DNA from: Engraulis encrasicolus
Lineage: Eukaryota; Chordata; Actinopteri; Clupeiformes; Engraulidae
DNA: 64,000 nt
Direction: 5' to 3'
Assembly (NCBI RefSeq): GCF_034702125.1
Contig: NC_085865.1
Span: 16,677,889-16,741,888, forward strand
Part shown: positions 51,469-63,724 of the stretch, one piece after another
Position numbering within the stretch: position 1 is the first letter of the stretch
Layout: each line of letters starts with the position of its first letter
Notes under the pieces: generated by a model
What the model was told of the DNA's origin: nothing
Database searches by the model: none
What the model saw: only the letters and a program-made list of their open reading frames with translations
Program-made: the position numbers and the translations under genes

Positions 51469-52048
51469 CACACAATGATGAGGGAAACAAGATCAGCTGA
51501 AGATGTAATTAGTGTAATAATCAGGTGTGCTGTATTGAATTGTATCCTTTGGAGTCTGGCTGTCCATCACTCAAAACCACATTCAAAACAATGCAGGGAA
51601 CCCACCTGTGTGAAGGTGTCACCCCATATGTTGAAAATATAAGTTAACAAATTTTGATTCAGTTTTGCACAAACCTGCTTATAGATATACGTTTTAAGAG
51701 GCATGTGACCTCCATTTACATTTTTTAGAACGAGGACAATTATTAAGTGTTTATAAAGCTTAGTCCACACTGCCCTCACAACCTAGACTTCATGTACTGT
51801 ACTTCTGTCGAGGGGGCATCAACACACCATCCATTTCCATCACAAAATTACCACAACATTAACAACAACAGATTAAATTGGCTGAATCCTCATGGACTCG
51901 TACCATATGACCTGGCTGCGTCATTGGCAGTTAACACCCAACATGCCCCTTAATATTTTAGGCAAGAGGGGCCGCAACAAACTGCCATGAAGTTGTGCGT
52001 CCCAACTGGTAGAGTTGGGGAGTTTCAACAAATTGTCATGGAGTCCTT

Positions 52049-52330
52049 GAGTCCGTTTTAATATGCGACCTTGCCTCCTCCACTTGCGCTTGTCTCCTCG
52101 TCCCGCCTCCTGGCCCCTCCTCCGTGGAGAAAACGATAAAGTTTCCCAGCTGTCAGCCTAGCCACAACAACTTTTGAGGGACTGTTTTTCATTCACCATC
52201 CCAATTGCAAATGAGAAAAAGACTCTACAATCGAGCTTTTGCAAGATATTGAAATATAATGCTGTTGTCAGTGATGTCATCATGACGAGAAGCAAGTGGA
52301 GGAGGCAAGGCCGCATATTAAAACGCACTC
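52049..52330. mobile_element. MITE, same family as 28826-29122, opposite orientation
   Basis: The ends 'gagtccgttttaatatgcg' and 'cgcatattaaaacgcactc' are inverted repeats. The interior matches the reverse complement of the block 1 element ('ctccgtggagaaaacgataa'). Confidence 0.8.
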
Positions 52331-52745
52331 CTTGTCCTAAATGGAAATTAAAATGTAGTGGGAGGACATCGAAACCAGAAAGGAGGCTGGGAGCGTGTGC
52401 ATCAACAGTATGAATGTAGCAGGGCTTGACAAATATTTTTGTGCTCATTGGCCAGTAGTGATTGTTCAAGTCACTAACCATTTAGGTCACGCCTTTGTAT
52501 TTTTTTTCTTTACTATGATACAGATAAAATCAGAAGATGAAGCGCAAGAAGATCATGCTATCAACATACCTTCGTAATTACACAAAAATAAACCAGATCA
52601 GAAACATTTTCTTGAACGTAAACAATTGTTTGGGCAAACAGAACATATGATAACCCAAAAAGAAGAAGACCCGAAGATTGTTGGCCCACTGGTAAATGCT
52701 GTATGCCAGATTACTGTATCAGCCCAGCCTGAAAATACCATACTC

Positions 52746-53079
52746 CAGGGGTGGGCAATTATTTTGGCTCAAGTGCCACATTTGGTTTTTAAAATATTGA
52801 CTGAAGGGCCAGATATTACGGGCAACTTACCGGTGTTAACAATAATAATAATATACGTGGGCAATGGGCATAACGTGTTTCATTCCTGCACATTATATTG
52901 GAATGTATTTAGAGAGATGAATACAGTAGTAGTTTACGTGGTTGATCTCAAACCTGCAAGACCCTTGGGTAGCCTTTTTAACAATGCTGGGTGAGTGTAT
53001 CACTTTAAAGGCTCGGTGGGCCATATAAAATGTAACAGCGGGCCACATGTGGCCCCCGGGCCTGACTTTGCCCTCGCTG
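52746..53079. mobile_element. hAT-like MITE
   Basis: Begins CAGGGGTGGGCAATTATTTT and ends CTTTGCCCTCGCTG, an imperfect inverted pair of the common hAT type. Interior 'gggccacatgtggcccccgg' palindrome. No matching flanking duplication was found. Confidence 0.65.
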
Positions 53080-53755
53080 CAGACAAACCTCCAAGTCTCA
53101 GGCCAATCTGTTGGCGTCACTGTGTTGACTCTCAGTCAAAAAACGACAAAACAAAAAAACGGCACGCACCATACACAACACGCAGACATCTGGAAAGCTA
53201 TCAGTGCTACTGGTTAAACTTTAATCGCGACATGCAAATTTTGTTCTTATTGCAGGGTGGTGACCTGTGTCAATAATTCACATGGCAGATATTTCTTACA
53301 ATGGGGCCTAATTAAAATGTTAGACTCGCACAACAAAGAGGTGATTGTGAGGGAAGGGGATTCCTTGATCGGCCATTTGTCCTTCGAACTTTGAACGTCA
53401 TGTCTTGCAAACCACCATGTTAGGCCTTTGATGTTTTAAGAAAAATTCCCGATATTCTTTTGTGTATTTGCTAAAGGCTAGGGTTTACTGCTTTTACACC
53501 TGCCACACAGCCACACACAGTCATACACACACCTCACCCTCTCTCACACACGCACGCACACACCTAAGGTGCACTTATGACATGGAACAGTAAATAGGTG
53601 ATGCAGAGTCACAAAATTAGTGAAGTCATAAGTATAGTTCGTTTTAAGCTGTAAGTCATTCCCATTTATAAAGAATTCCAAAACAACAATGACTTCATGA
53701 AGTAAGAGGATACAAAAAAAAGACTTCCAAGGCCTTTCTACAAGTTTCTCGTTTT

Positions 53756-54486
53756 TTTAATTATTAGATGACACCAATTTTTCAAATGTACATAATAGCT
53801 GTACCGTTCTCGTTCTTCAGTGTATAATACATATATTTACTGTTAGAGAGCATATCCAAAAACGAAAGAAAAAAGATACCCAAACAAAGACACCCGCTTA
53901 TAGGAAACGAACAACAGACAAACAAATAAACAAAGGAAAAAAAAAAACATCCACGGCAACACAGAGGGACCACACAGGGAGGGAATCATGAGTAGTCTTG
54001 CCTTTACACCTTCAAAACAACATCAACAAAAAAACAAAAGCAAAAACAAAACAGTAGTGTTTTTTTTTATATAAGACTGTGCAATAACTCAAAGGAAAGA
54101 AACAAAACAAAGTGAAGTGCAAATCTTTGGAGGTTGGAATAAAGTTATGTGACATAAATAATAAAGATATAAAATAGAGCCTTTCGAAATCCAGACAGAC
54201 GAAACAAAATAAAGGCAGACGATTGATTTCTTCAAGTAGAGGGTCCCCAGACTGCAAAGGCTCATGGGAAGTTTAACCCCCCAATGGAGAGTCTAGGCCA
54301 CGCCCCTTCCTGTCACACTTATGGAATCTAAGCACTGATCTCAAAAATATACACAAAATTGATGCCACAGCCGTTCTCTGTGAATGCTGCATTCCAGTAT
54401 TCTTTAAAAATCAGAGCTTAGGTGCTATTGGTACGACCGAAAGGGGGGTAACTTAAATTCTCAATAAAAAAAGCAGCTCGTTTCTC
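53756..54486 (-). other. relch: Probable 3' UTR of RELCH
   Basis: AT-rich, A-tract-containing sequence following the stop codon. A variant poly(A) signal ATTAAA reads on the minus strand at 53761-53756. No repeats are obvious. The boundary is inferred. Confidence 0.4.
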
Positions 54487-54607
54487 TCATTTCTTCCTCT
54501 GGAACACGTTAGCCAACATGGCGCCAGAGGTGGTCAGTTGACCCATCTTACTCAGGAACTTCGTCTTGGCGTCTTCGCCGACAAGACTTGCTGCGATAGA
54601 CATGGAC
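54487..54607 (-). CDS. relch: relch terminal coding exon
   Basis: Encodes the C-terminal 39 residues, with the stop at 54489-54487. The acceptor AG follows directly on a (CT)n run (minus strand; 54609-54629), so the polypyrimidine tract is itself a microsatellite. Confidence 0.85.
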
Positions 54608-54740
54608 CTAGAGAGAGAGAGAGAGAGATATACAGCATAGACTGATTCATTTGTGATTTGTAATTTGTGATTAATGTGTCTGCATTGCTTTGGCAGCACT
54701 ACACTAAATGGCCATGCCGATACAGCTTTTTTAAATTGGA

Positions 54741-54779
<39 letters not shown>

Positions 54780-54868
54780 CAATTCAATTATGAGATTTTA
54801 ACTATGATTACATAAAGCTCCTCTCCTTACTTGCCCTCTTCACACCAATACAGATAAACCTAACCACG

Positions 54869-54928
<60 letters not shown>

Positions 54929-55185
54929 CAGAGTCTGCAATTAATGACAACCAACCACCAACCAACCAACCATAAAGCTAAACTCAGAGGGCGAGATGGA
55001 AGGTGTGCAATTACAGACAACCATAACTACACGCAACTCCTCTCCTCTCCTCCCAGCCAGCACTAAATCACACTAATGCAACCAAAATCAGTCACATTTT
55101 CAAACACAACTTTTTCTAAAAGGCTGTAATTGTCACATTGTTCTTCTCAGTTTGGGTTAGTTTGCCTTGACTGTGTCAAACGTTT

Positions 55186-55269
<84 letters not shown>

Positions 55270-58200
55270 CGCAATCTGCAATTAACGAAAACCAAAAACT
55301 GCATACCCAAAATCAGTCACATTTTCAGACACGATTCTCTCTTTAACTGTCCCATAGTTCTTCTCGCGTTGGGTTTGTTAGACTGTGCTGTGCCAGAGCT
55401 TCCCAGGCCTTATCTCCTGTATAAGTTGCTGAACCAGAGGCCGACTAAGGGTACTAAAGGGTAGGGCTGGGCGATATGGAAAAAAACTATATCACGATAT
55501 GGATTACTTTATATCACGATAACGATATAGCACAATTACATACGTTTTCAGTTATTCTCTTTATTTGCTCTTTATTTTTTCATGTCGCAAAACAACCTTT
55601 CTTTAAAATTGATCTTTTACAACATGAAATGTAATTAAATGATATTCAATTGTATAAAATTGATGAAATTACTATCACGATATAAACGATATAGGAGAAA
55701 GGTCACGATATACACTTTTATATCACGATAACGATATATATCGTCATATTGCCCAGCCCTACTAAAGGGTACTTTCTGGCTGCCGCAGGAGTGTTTATGT
55801 TGCGCATCCGCCCGTGCTGTGAAACAAAAAAAACCCCTCAAGCCCTTATTGTGTTTGAGAGCCCACAAAAACACCCCAGCGTTAAAAATGGTGCCACTCG
55901 CAAGAAAATACCCACAGGGAAAGAAGTCCACCCTCTTTCTTTTACCTTGTGAGCGAGCAACCAGTGCAGAAAGACCACAGGACAACATTGGAGAGACTGA
56001 AAAGCTACACAGTGCTTGCTATAATCCCATAGCACAACAATGGCGAGAGATAGAGAGAAGCTATACTCATGAACGGCGTGACGTTTTCCATGTGCGTAAC
56101 GCCCAGTTGTGGGGGAAAACAGCTCATGCAAGTCAATTGGTGATGTTGGGGTTTAATAAACTAAAGATACGGACCTGTAGACTAGTGTTGTTCACGTGCA
56201 ACATGCCGAAAATGTTTTGTGTTGCCGGCTGTTAAAATAATATAGCCAAAAAGCCGTGGCTGAAGCATGGACTGTGTTCATTTAGGCAAGCCGATGTAGC
56301 ATGTAAGTTGATGAGACATTCGGTTTGTTTTCACCCATAAAGGGGCGTAACGCACATTGAGGAGCAAAGTATCCGGATGGCCGTTCATGCCTACACAGAG
56401 AGTGCGTTAACTGTATATGCAGTTCAGTATCCTGAATACGAGGCTTATCCCGCTTATGGTCAAATTTGTGATATTAATACTAACGCAATATGAAATCCGA
56501 GAGAAAGGGGTCTCTTTCTCTCCCAATGACCTTACTGCACAACTTATTCCAGTTCCAAGCGGCCATAATTTATAAATCACACCAGGTATCTTGCTTGTTT
56601 GTTACTACGGCCTACAGTCTACGTTGATTCGCACATGGACGGCAAGCTTGCTGATAAAACGATTCCATCTCTTTCTTGTCCTTCCCTCTCGCACAGCTCA
56701 ATTGAGATCCAAGCATCTTTGGTACCCGGGATAAGGTGTTTCCATGTGTCAATATCTCGATTTCTTTCGGAGTACTCCACTTAGTATATCCCGATTTCTC
56801 AAAATCCTGAATAAGGGATGCTGAAGTCAGGAAAAGGTGTTTATATGTTCAAAACACAAATTCGGGATACTTTAATATCCTGATCATATTCGGGATACTG
56901 GGCTGCATATAAAGGCACTAAGTGTTGCAAGGCCATAGCATAACATTGGAGAGAAAGATTAAAGCTACATAGTGCTCTAGAAGCCATAACACAAACGGCC
57001 CGAGAGAGAGAAAGGCGATCCAGGGTGCAAGACTATAGAACAGAGAGATGGAACGCAATTGTGAAGGGTTAGGCCGGGAGCCACGTATACCCCTCAGGAT
57101 GTTTTTTGCTTACTTTTTTTCACTATGATTTCCTGTTAGTATATACCCTGGGCCATAACGAGTTGATAGGGTGCACTCCCAACTCGGCCCCGTTTGGTCT
57201 CAGGGCCCAAAAAAACATCTTTTAAGGAAAAGCTGCAGGCGAAATTATATACTTGTAAATATTAAGGTACTGCAACTGCAAAAATGGTCCTAGAACCCTG
57301 TATATCATCCTGTCACATAGGGGAACCAACCTGAAAAATGTTTCAGGGCTTGGGGCTTTTATTCTGTCAAATATCATCTTCAACATACCCCAAAAGCCCC
57401 AAGAGAAACAGACTGGCAAAGGTTTACATATGAGGGTAGGACACTATGCATTCAACCTTGATTATATCAGTCAGTGTAAGTCACAAAAAGATGTGGTGTT
57501 ATTTGAAAGCTCTTTTCTGGCTCTACAAATGACACAAGCAGTATGGAATACAACAACCGTCAGAATATGAATTATGATGCCAGTTTTATTATGAGCCATA
57601 TTATGAGCCAACTCTTTTGACCCCCCCCCCCCCCCCCCCCCCCCCCCCCGCTCATAACTCATGAACGGAATAAGGTTTGACCACCAAACTTGGCGGAGAT
57701 GATCTACATATGGACATCTATGAATGAAATCATTTTTTGTGTCATTATCTGGTATTATAACGTTATTATTATTTTATCATTATCATTATCTGATTGTAAT
57801 GCCCAACATTTCGCATAATGTATTTTCCATCAAATTTAGGTAATGCACTTAAATTTTAATGATTACATGCTTCACACCACTTAAATGCTCACAAAGCTGT
57901 CTGGTGCTAATGGAAATAGCAATAAAATATGAAAAAGGAACAATAATGAGACTTAGATCAGTGATTTTCAGTCAGACATACCTGTCAGAAAACCGGAAAA
58001 TCTTTTGGTACTAAACTGTAGCCAAGTTTCGCAGTCATAGCTTAAGTCGTTAAGGAATTATACGACATCAAAGTTGGTGCGGGCACTTTTAGCCCCCCCA
58101 GTCTGGATAGGGTTAATATTGGTGTCAGATTCACACAAATGCAGTTCTGGGATGGGGTGCTACCTTGCTACTACACAGGCACATTAAGAATGATTGAAAT

Positions 58201-61200
58201 CTGTGTCGGTCGGGTCCCAATGTGTCTGATTTCACTTGAAATGACACTAAACCCCATAGCACAATATGGTCTGATGGACATCTTGTGCAGTGCTGTATGA
58301 CCTTCGGCCAACCCGGGGTGATACAGAGACCATATGTATGACCATAACACAAACACTGGAGTGTGGAGACACAGGGCACACATGGCTGCATGTTCACCAG
58401 TCCAGACACACACTGTACATGTTAGCATACAGTACGCAATTTGAGTTTGTAGCTAATCTGATCTGTATGAAATGGCTAAGAAGGTGTTCTACATTACATT
58501 ACATTAAGCTGACGCTTTCATTTTTATTAAAGGCCAACTTCCGATAAAACTCAGTTTTACTCACTCCTTTCGAAGATCGGACGGTCACCCCAAGTTAAAC
58601 TCACTTGCAGGGCTCTCATAGCGGTGCGTCAACTCTCCTGGCTGTGTTTCCCGGTGTTTCCCAATTTACATAAATAATGCAGAGAAACGAGCGAATCACG
58701 AAAGCCTTTCTGTGTTTCGTCACGTCGAAAGAAGGCGTTGCCCACAAAGGTTTATATCGAGCCATTTATCTAAAAACATGTCGAATAATTTTTTTCTGCT
58801 TGTTTTCAAAACAAGCAACGTCTGGTGGCCCGAAACATAGCTTAGCTTAGCTATCAGCTGGTTGCTACTCTCAGGTACACACACAGCACAAAGCCTCATA
58901 CATAAAGCCTGCTCACTCCGGTTGCTCCGTGCCTGCAGCTCGCCTAGGGGTCGCTGTCGAAAGAGCACAGCCCTGAATGGAGCCTGCACGCCTCCGTTGG
59001 CGCCCCTATAGTGCAGTACCACCCGGGGAAGTGGCGACTCTGTTTCCCATTACATTCTCTCCAAGAACTGGAGGACTGAGCCAATCAGAGACGCGTTTCT
59101 TTGAGAGCAGGAGGAGTGAGCCAATCAGAGACGCATTTCCACGAGAAACACGGAACACTCTCTCGTTTCTCCACAAGCCACCTTGCCAGCTTGCAAAAAC
59201 GTCTTGAAACAAAGCAACCAGAACGTTTTTTAAAACAGGACCAACGCGTAACACATTCAATAACAATTGGGAACACGGCAATATTAATTAAATGACGTTG
59301 AGAGGCCATCTTTAAAAGCGACCAACAGTTATTATCTGTCAGGGTACTGGTCCCTAGAGCAATGTGGGGTTAGGTGCCTTGCTCAAGAGCACTTCAGCCA
59401 CGGATGGAGATGTAGGGAGAGTTCAGGGGGAATTCGAACCTGCAACCCCTAGATTGAAAGACCAACTGTCTAACCACTAGGCCACGGCTGCCCATGGCTA
59501 AACATTTCTTGAAAAAGGTCTATGGTCAGATGACAGCCACACGCTCTTCTAGGGGCAAGAACACATCAGCACCATAATCATGGTGACTGATGACAGGGAT
59601 GATCAAACCCAAGACATGTTTTGACAACAGAACGACAGATGAAGGAGATCGTGGACATGTGTGCTAGAGGAACGGGTGGAAAAAGCACACTAGATGGTTT
59701 TCGCCGTAGTTACAAACTAGGATGGGTGACACAACATTCCACCAGATTCCCGTTGCTAGGGTTTCAAGCTGTCAGCTGTGAACCATGGTGACATTAATGG
59801 CACCAGATGTGACCAGACGCCACTTTGAGTTTTGGGGACAAGCAAGTGTATTGAGGGAGCTGCACACACATGTTCACAATATGGAGAACGTGTCCTTAGA
59901 AAAGCCACAGCAAAGACGATGTTGTGCCTTTAAGCCTTAAGACAGATGGGGGGTAGATGGGTGGACCACGGGAGGGTGGGAACCGATATGCGTCAAGTTC
60001 ACGCGTTCCGGGGGAACATTTTGCCTGTCGCACTGCTGAAACGTCAAGCTTGTGCTTTTGCGGTCAACACTCTGATCTTAAGCTTTTAAGGAGAGAACTT
60101 GTTTGTCACGCCAGTGAAACATTGAGTCGATGTTGTCAATGCTCAACACTTCCAACACACCAAGCTCTTTTCGTGTCATGTTCAAGTCCTGTGAGACAAC
60201 ATGATGTGTTGTGACATTATTTTTTTAAATGGACAACCACAAAGCGAGAATGAGACACAATTTCCTCACAAACTATTTAGGTCGCCTGTGGACTCAAAGG
60301 AACCGTATGTTTTTTTGTTTTTTAATTCCACTCTCCCTGAGAGAAACTACCGACCACGGATGATCCCATGATCAGCGGCTGTGGCTGTCGTGCATTTTAC
60401 GTAAAACTGAAACGTGAGGTTTGTGAGCGCTGTGTTTGGCGCGGTGGAGGGCTGAGCACGAATGGCGCTGGCTGGTCGGCCGCCCCATAATGACATGTGC
60501 CAATGCCAGTGACCTCCACCGCGTTTCTGGGAAGAGACGAGCAGAGAAGAGCACAGCAGCATAGCACAGCTCAGTACTGTGTGTTAATCACAATCCAGTC
60601 CTGCCCATCCTTGTCCCTGTCCCTCAAAAGCATCCAGCCTCAACCCTGCCCATCCTAAGCCCTCGGTCATGGCATGCATAACCCAGCCCTCTCTTTAGTC
60701 CACAGTCATTCAAGGCTGGGGCTAGACCAGTACAGCAAAGCCCAGCCCAACCATGGAACCTCTCCTTGTCTGAGTTCACTCGGTTGAAGGAAATATGCGC
60801 CCTGGTCTTCAGTCACTCCTTTAGGACGTTCCTCGTGCGAGTTCATCCTGTTACAAGTGTGCCAAAGTCCTCCCAGTCACTTTGAGCCCTCCTTGTCTGG
60901 AGCTTGCCTTCTCACTCGGTTCATACCATTCTTTGTCTACACTTGATGCTTCAAAAGGCGTCTCCAAGTTCTTAGCCACAGCCCAAACTCACCCCAGGCT
61001 GTGGCCCTCAGTCATTACAGCACCCCCCCCTCCACCCCGTCAACCTCAACCCTGCCCATCATAAGCCCTCGGGTCAGCCATGCTCTTGGTCAGACCAAGT
61101 CTCGAAGAGATTCGAAAGTCGATGATAATCAGGCTAGCATAACCCAGCCCTCTCCTTAGTTCCAGTCATTCAAAGCAGACCAGAGTAGCAAAAGCCATGG

Positions 61201-63150
61201 CCTGGGACGTTCCTCATATGAGTTCATCCTGTTGCAAGTGTGTTCAAGACCTCTCGCTTACCTCCTATTCTGGCACTTTATCATTCATTCGGTCATAACC
61301 AAGTCCAGCAGCCCTGGCCAACTCAGTTATCCCCCAGACCATTCCTTACCCTTACTGTATGTCATTTAGTGCCCTTCCTGTCGGTGTTCAATTCTTTAAC
61401 AATGAACCCTCAGACACAGCCCAAACTCAGCCCAGGCTGTGGCCCTCAACTCTCTCAGAGGCCGTTCAGTACAGCCCATTACTGTAAAAATGTGTCAAAG
61501 ACCTCTGTCACTAAGGCAAAACCACCCAACTCCACAACAATCCATCACAAGCCCTCGGCCATTCAGGGCTGTCCTTGTCTGCTTGTACACATGCTGCTGC
61601 TTTTTCACGCACGCATAACTCAAATCAACCCAGCCCAGCCTAGCATCGACTCTCAGTGATTGAGGAACACCGTAATCCAGCGCTGGCCCTCAAGTCAATA
61701 AATGTCCACCTAGCCTCCTCCTTCATGGCATTAAAATGTACCCACAGTCACAGTGGAACCAGCTCAGCCCCAGCCTGTTCTTAAATCACTCAGTGCCTCA
61801 GTGTCTCAGTCACTCAGTGCCCTCCTTGTCTGACCTCATCCTTTGAAAATGTGCCCTGCCTGCCATTAACCCATTGTGTCCTGGAGCGACATACACGCTT
61901 CAATCAGCTTCTTGAGATTTTAGCTGTTTTATTACAAATGTGGGTAAGTTAGCACTGAATGAACACATTCTAGTTCAAAATGAAGGTTCTAGCTTTTAAA
62001 TGCAACTTATTTCATGTTTTCATGTGCTTCGCAAGCTGAGATATTTAGGTTTTAATAAAGAGGGGGCACCTTTTCCCAAAAATGGGTTAGGCTAAAACGG
62101 GTTAAACATGGTCCTTTTTTGCCAACAATGTTTCTCCACTAGACAGTGCAAAATTACTACGTAATATAAGACCTAATAAAGTCCTCTTCTGGATGGGACA
62201 AAAAATAATCTGTTTTGATACATCGCTATATTAAGACAAGCACAACCACTTTACTATCCTCAGCAATTATGATTGTGTATAAAGTGTATGACATGACAAT
62301 GTAATTAGTGTAAGTGAAATGACAATGAGCAGACTGGCGTCATGTAAAGGAGTATGTATGACTACATTTACAACTCTAATTCTGAATAAAGCTTAATTCC
62401 GCTTTGAAAACGTCATGCAAACACTTCACACTTTGGAATTAAATGAAAGATCAAAGTAAACTTGACGGAACGATTTCATTCTGAATAATGAATTCGGTAT
62501 TAACCCATTGACGCCTAAGGCACCAGCAAAAAAGGGTGCTGAATGCCTGAGCCCTTTTTAAGAAAAGCTGCCCTCAGCCTATAAAAACCTACATATATCA
62601 GCTTCTGAAGCATATAAAAATATGCTCTAAGTTGCATTTAAACGCTAAGACCCTCATCTTTCATTAGAATGTGTTCATTCATCTCAAACAAACAGAGATT
62701 TTTAATAAAGTTGTCTCAAATCTCATGAGCCTGAATGTTGCGTGACGACGCTCCAGGCGCCAGGGCCTATGTTGCGCAACGCAACATCAGTCATCAATGG
62801 GTTAAAAACCTCATGTAAACGTAGCCTCAAGTATCTCAAGGCAGTGCATTCTGCATGGAGGTGTGACGCCTTTGCAAGTTAACTCGTGGTCCTCAACGCC
62901 GTGGGAGAGGAAACACTCTGCTGTGCCCTGACCAAATCCATGCCTAACCCGAACCTGTCTGTAAAGCAGTGTTTTTGCTGCTTTACTATCGGCGAAACAA
63001 GCAAGGAAAATGGCAATTTCTTGCAAAATTGTGCCCACACCAAAACCATCTCTAAACCTAACCTTGTGGAGCACAAGTCAACATTTAAAGGCGTAGTGCA
63101 CAAGCGCAATAGACGGTTCAGGCGTGTCTAATTTACTTTTATTCTGCCAT

Positions 63151-63230
<80 letters not shown>

Positions 63231-63316
63231 AGTAGTGTTCCTCACCCTTGTGCCTCTCCGACACCCCTGTTTTCCACCTTCAGCTCACACTCTTTAATCA
63301 TGGAGCTCAGAATAAC
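54487..63316 (-). CDS. relch: RELCH, last two coding exons (5' part beyond the right edge)
   Basis: RELCH is a RAB11-binding protein with LisH, coiled-coil and HEAT-repeat regions. It acts with OSBP in cholesterol movement from recycling endosomes to the trans-Golgi. Here the penultimate exon (63316-63246, 71 nt) encodes VILSSMIKECELKVENRGV and ends GEAQ plus two bases (GG). It joins in phase to the last exon (54607-54487), SMSIAASLVGEDAKTKFLSK then MGQLTTSGAMLANVFQRKK and TGA. I recognise this ending as RELCH-like from memory. Adjacency to tnfrsf11a on the same strand, as in human, supports it. The intron is 8.6 kb and full of repeats. Confidence 0.82.
54609..55267. repeat. Cluster of (GA)n microsatellites
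   Basis: GA runs at 54609-54629, about 54743-54777, about 54870-54924 and 55190-55267, separated by related sequence ('aatctgcaattaa', 'accaaaatcagtcacatttt'). The repeated spacer shows that the whole GA-plus-spacer unit has been duplicated. Confidence 0.9.
55454..55769. mobile_element. Non-autonomous hAT-like element with 8-bp target duplication
   Basis: The element at 55462-55761 begins TAGGGCTGGGCGATATGG and ends ATTGCCCAGCCCTA. It is flanked by CTAAAGGG at 55454-55461 and 55762-55769. The interior repeats 'tatatcacgataacgatata'. Confidence 0.9.
56414..56925. mobile_element. Putative MITE
   Basis: The ends 'tatatgcagttcagtatcct' and 'cgggatactgggctgcatata' form an inverted pair. Internal 'gatatcccgatttctc'-like motifs recur. 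No target duplication was confirmed. Confidence 0.5.
57621..57649. repeat. Poly-C run (29 bases)
   Basis: Uninterrupted C homopolymer, likely variable in length and prone to sequencing error. Confidence 0.95.
58540..59290. repeat. Probable dispersed repeat with internal duplication
   Basis: The phrase 'gtgagccaatcagagacgc' (first copy 'ctgagccaatcagagacgc') occurs twice near 59074 and 59117. A SINE 3' tail remnant lies just left (58490-58535). The rest has a moderately GC-rich, repeat-like look, but no terminal structure was established. Confidence 0.35.
59320..59493 (-). mobile_element. tRNA-derived SINE
   Basis: Minus-strand tRNA head ('gtggcctagtggttagac' and 'ggttcgaattcccc') with the 'ttgagcaaggcacctaacc' body, closely matching the copy at 1978-2203 but lacking its tail. 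Confidence 0.8.
60590..61860. repeat. Degenerate C-rich tandem repeat
   Basis: Units of roughly 380-410 bp. 'cataacccagccctctc', 'agtcattcaa' and then 'gggacgttcctca...gagttcatcctgtt' recur at about 60680-60860 and 61140-61240. Shorter pieces ('agccctcgg', 'ccctccttgtctg') appear across the whole stretch. It is non-coding and lies in the relch intron. Confidence 0.65.
61866..62805. mobile_element. Two TTAA-flanked CCCATT...AATGGG-type elements
   Basis: Copy one lies at 61866-62105, with the end variant AAACGGG. Copy two lies at 62510-62805, in the opposite sense of internal motifs ('ctttcattagaatgtgttca'). Both are bounded by TTAA. Between them, 62370-62500 resembles 23690-23810 ('ctgaataaagcttaattc'). 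Confidence 0.65.
63154..63227. repeat. (GA)n microsatellite beside a relch splice donor
   Basis: Thirty-seven GA repeats ending 18 bp from the penultimate relch exon. Confidence 0.95.
63246..63316 (-). CDS. relch: relch penultimate coding exon
   Basis: 71 nt between a TTTTGCAG acceptor and GTGAGG donor, with phase 2 at its 3' end. In gene sense a 74-bp TC run starts about 18 nt past the donor. Confidence 0.8.
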
Positions 63317-63662
63317 CTGCAAAACACACGCACACACAAAACACACACATTTTACTTCTTTATTTGGATTGACAGATATATCATGGATGGCACAATTCAA
63401 AATTTCATACAGTACAAAAAATGTTCTCTTCACAATGTCTTTAAGGATAAAGATGGAATCTGCGTACATCTCTTCTCGCACACAAGCATGGACGCAAACT
63501 CATGTATGCACGCACACACACACACACACATACAGATCAAAATAAGACCACTGCTGGGAAGAGTATTTCCGCATCTCACTTTCCGTGTAGGCCGTGTGGT
63601 CGGAACCCTGCCTCAGCTGATCATTAGTTGGCACACAGAGATCCTTTTTTCTCTTTCTATTT

Positions 63663-63724
63663 TCATTCATTCATTCATTCATTCATTCATTCATTCATTC
63701 ATTCATTCATTCATTCATTCATTT
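63663..63724. repeat. (ATTC)n microsatellite
   Basis: About fifteen ATTC/TTCA tetramers in the next relch intron. The rest of 63317-64000 shows no exon. Confidence 0.95.

Larger units (their letters stand above)
51369..53755. other. Intergenic DNA between gene C and RELCH
   Basis: Apart from the promoter of gene C (to about 51550) it holds two MITEs (52049-52330, 52746-53079) and a short CA-rich stretch near 53520-53565. No gene was recognised. Confidence 0.55.
54608..63245 (-). other. relch: relch last intron
   Basis: 8.6 kb with four GA microsatellites, three DNA elements (55462-55761, 56414-56925 and TTAA types near 62 kb), a poly-C run, a SINE and a degenerate C-rich tandem repeat. No additional exon was recognised; the short open frames are non-coding by context. 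Confidence 0.65.
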
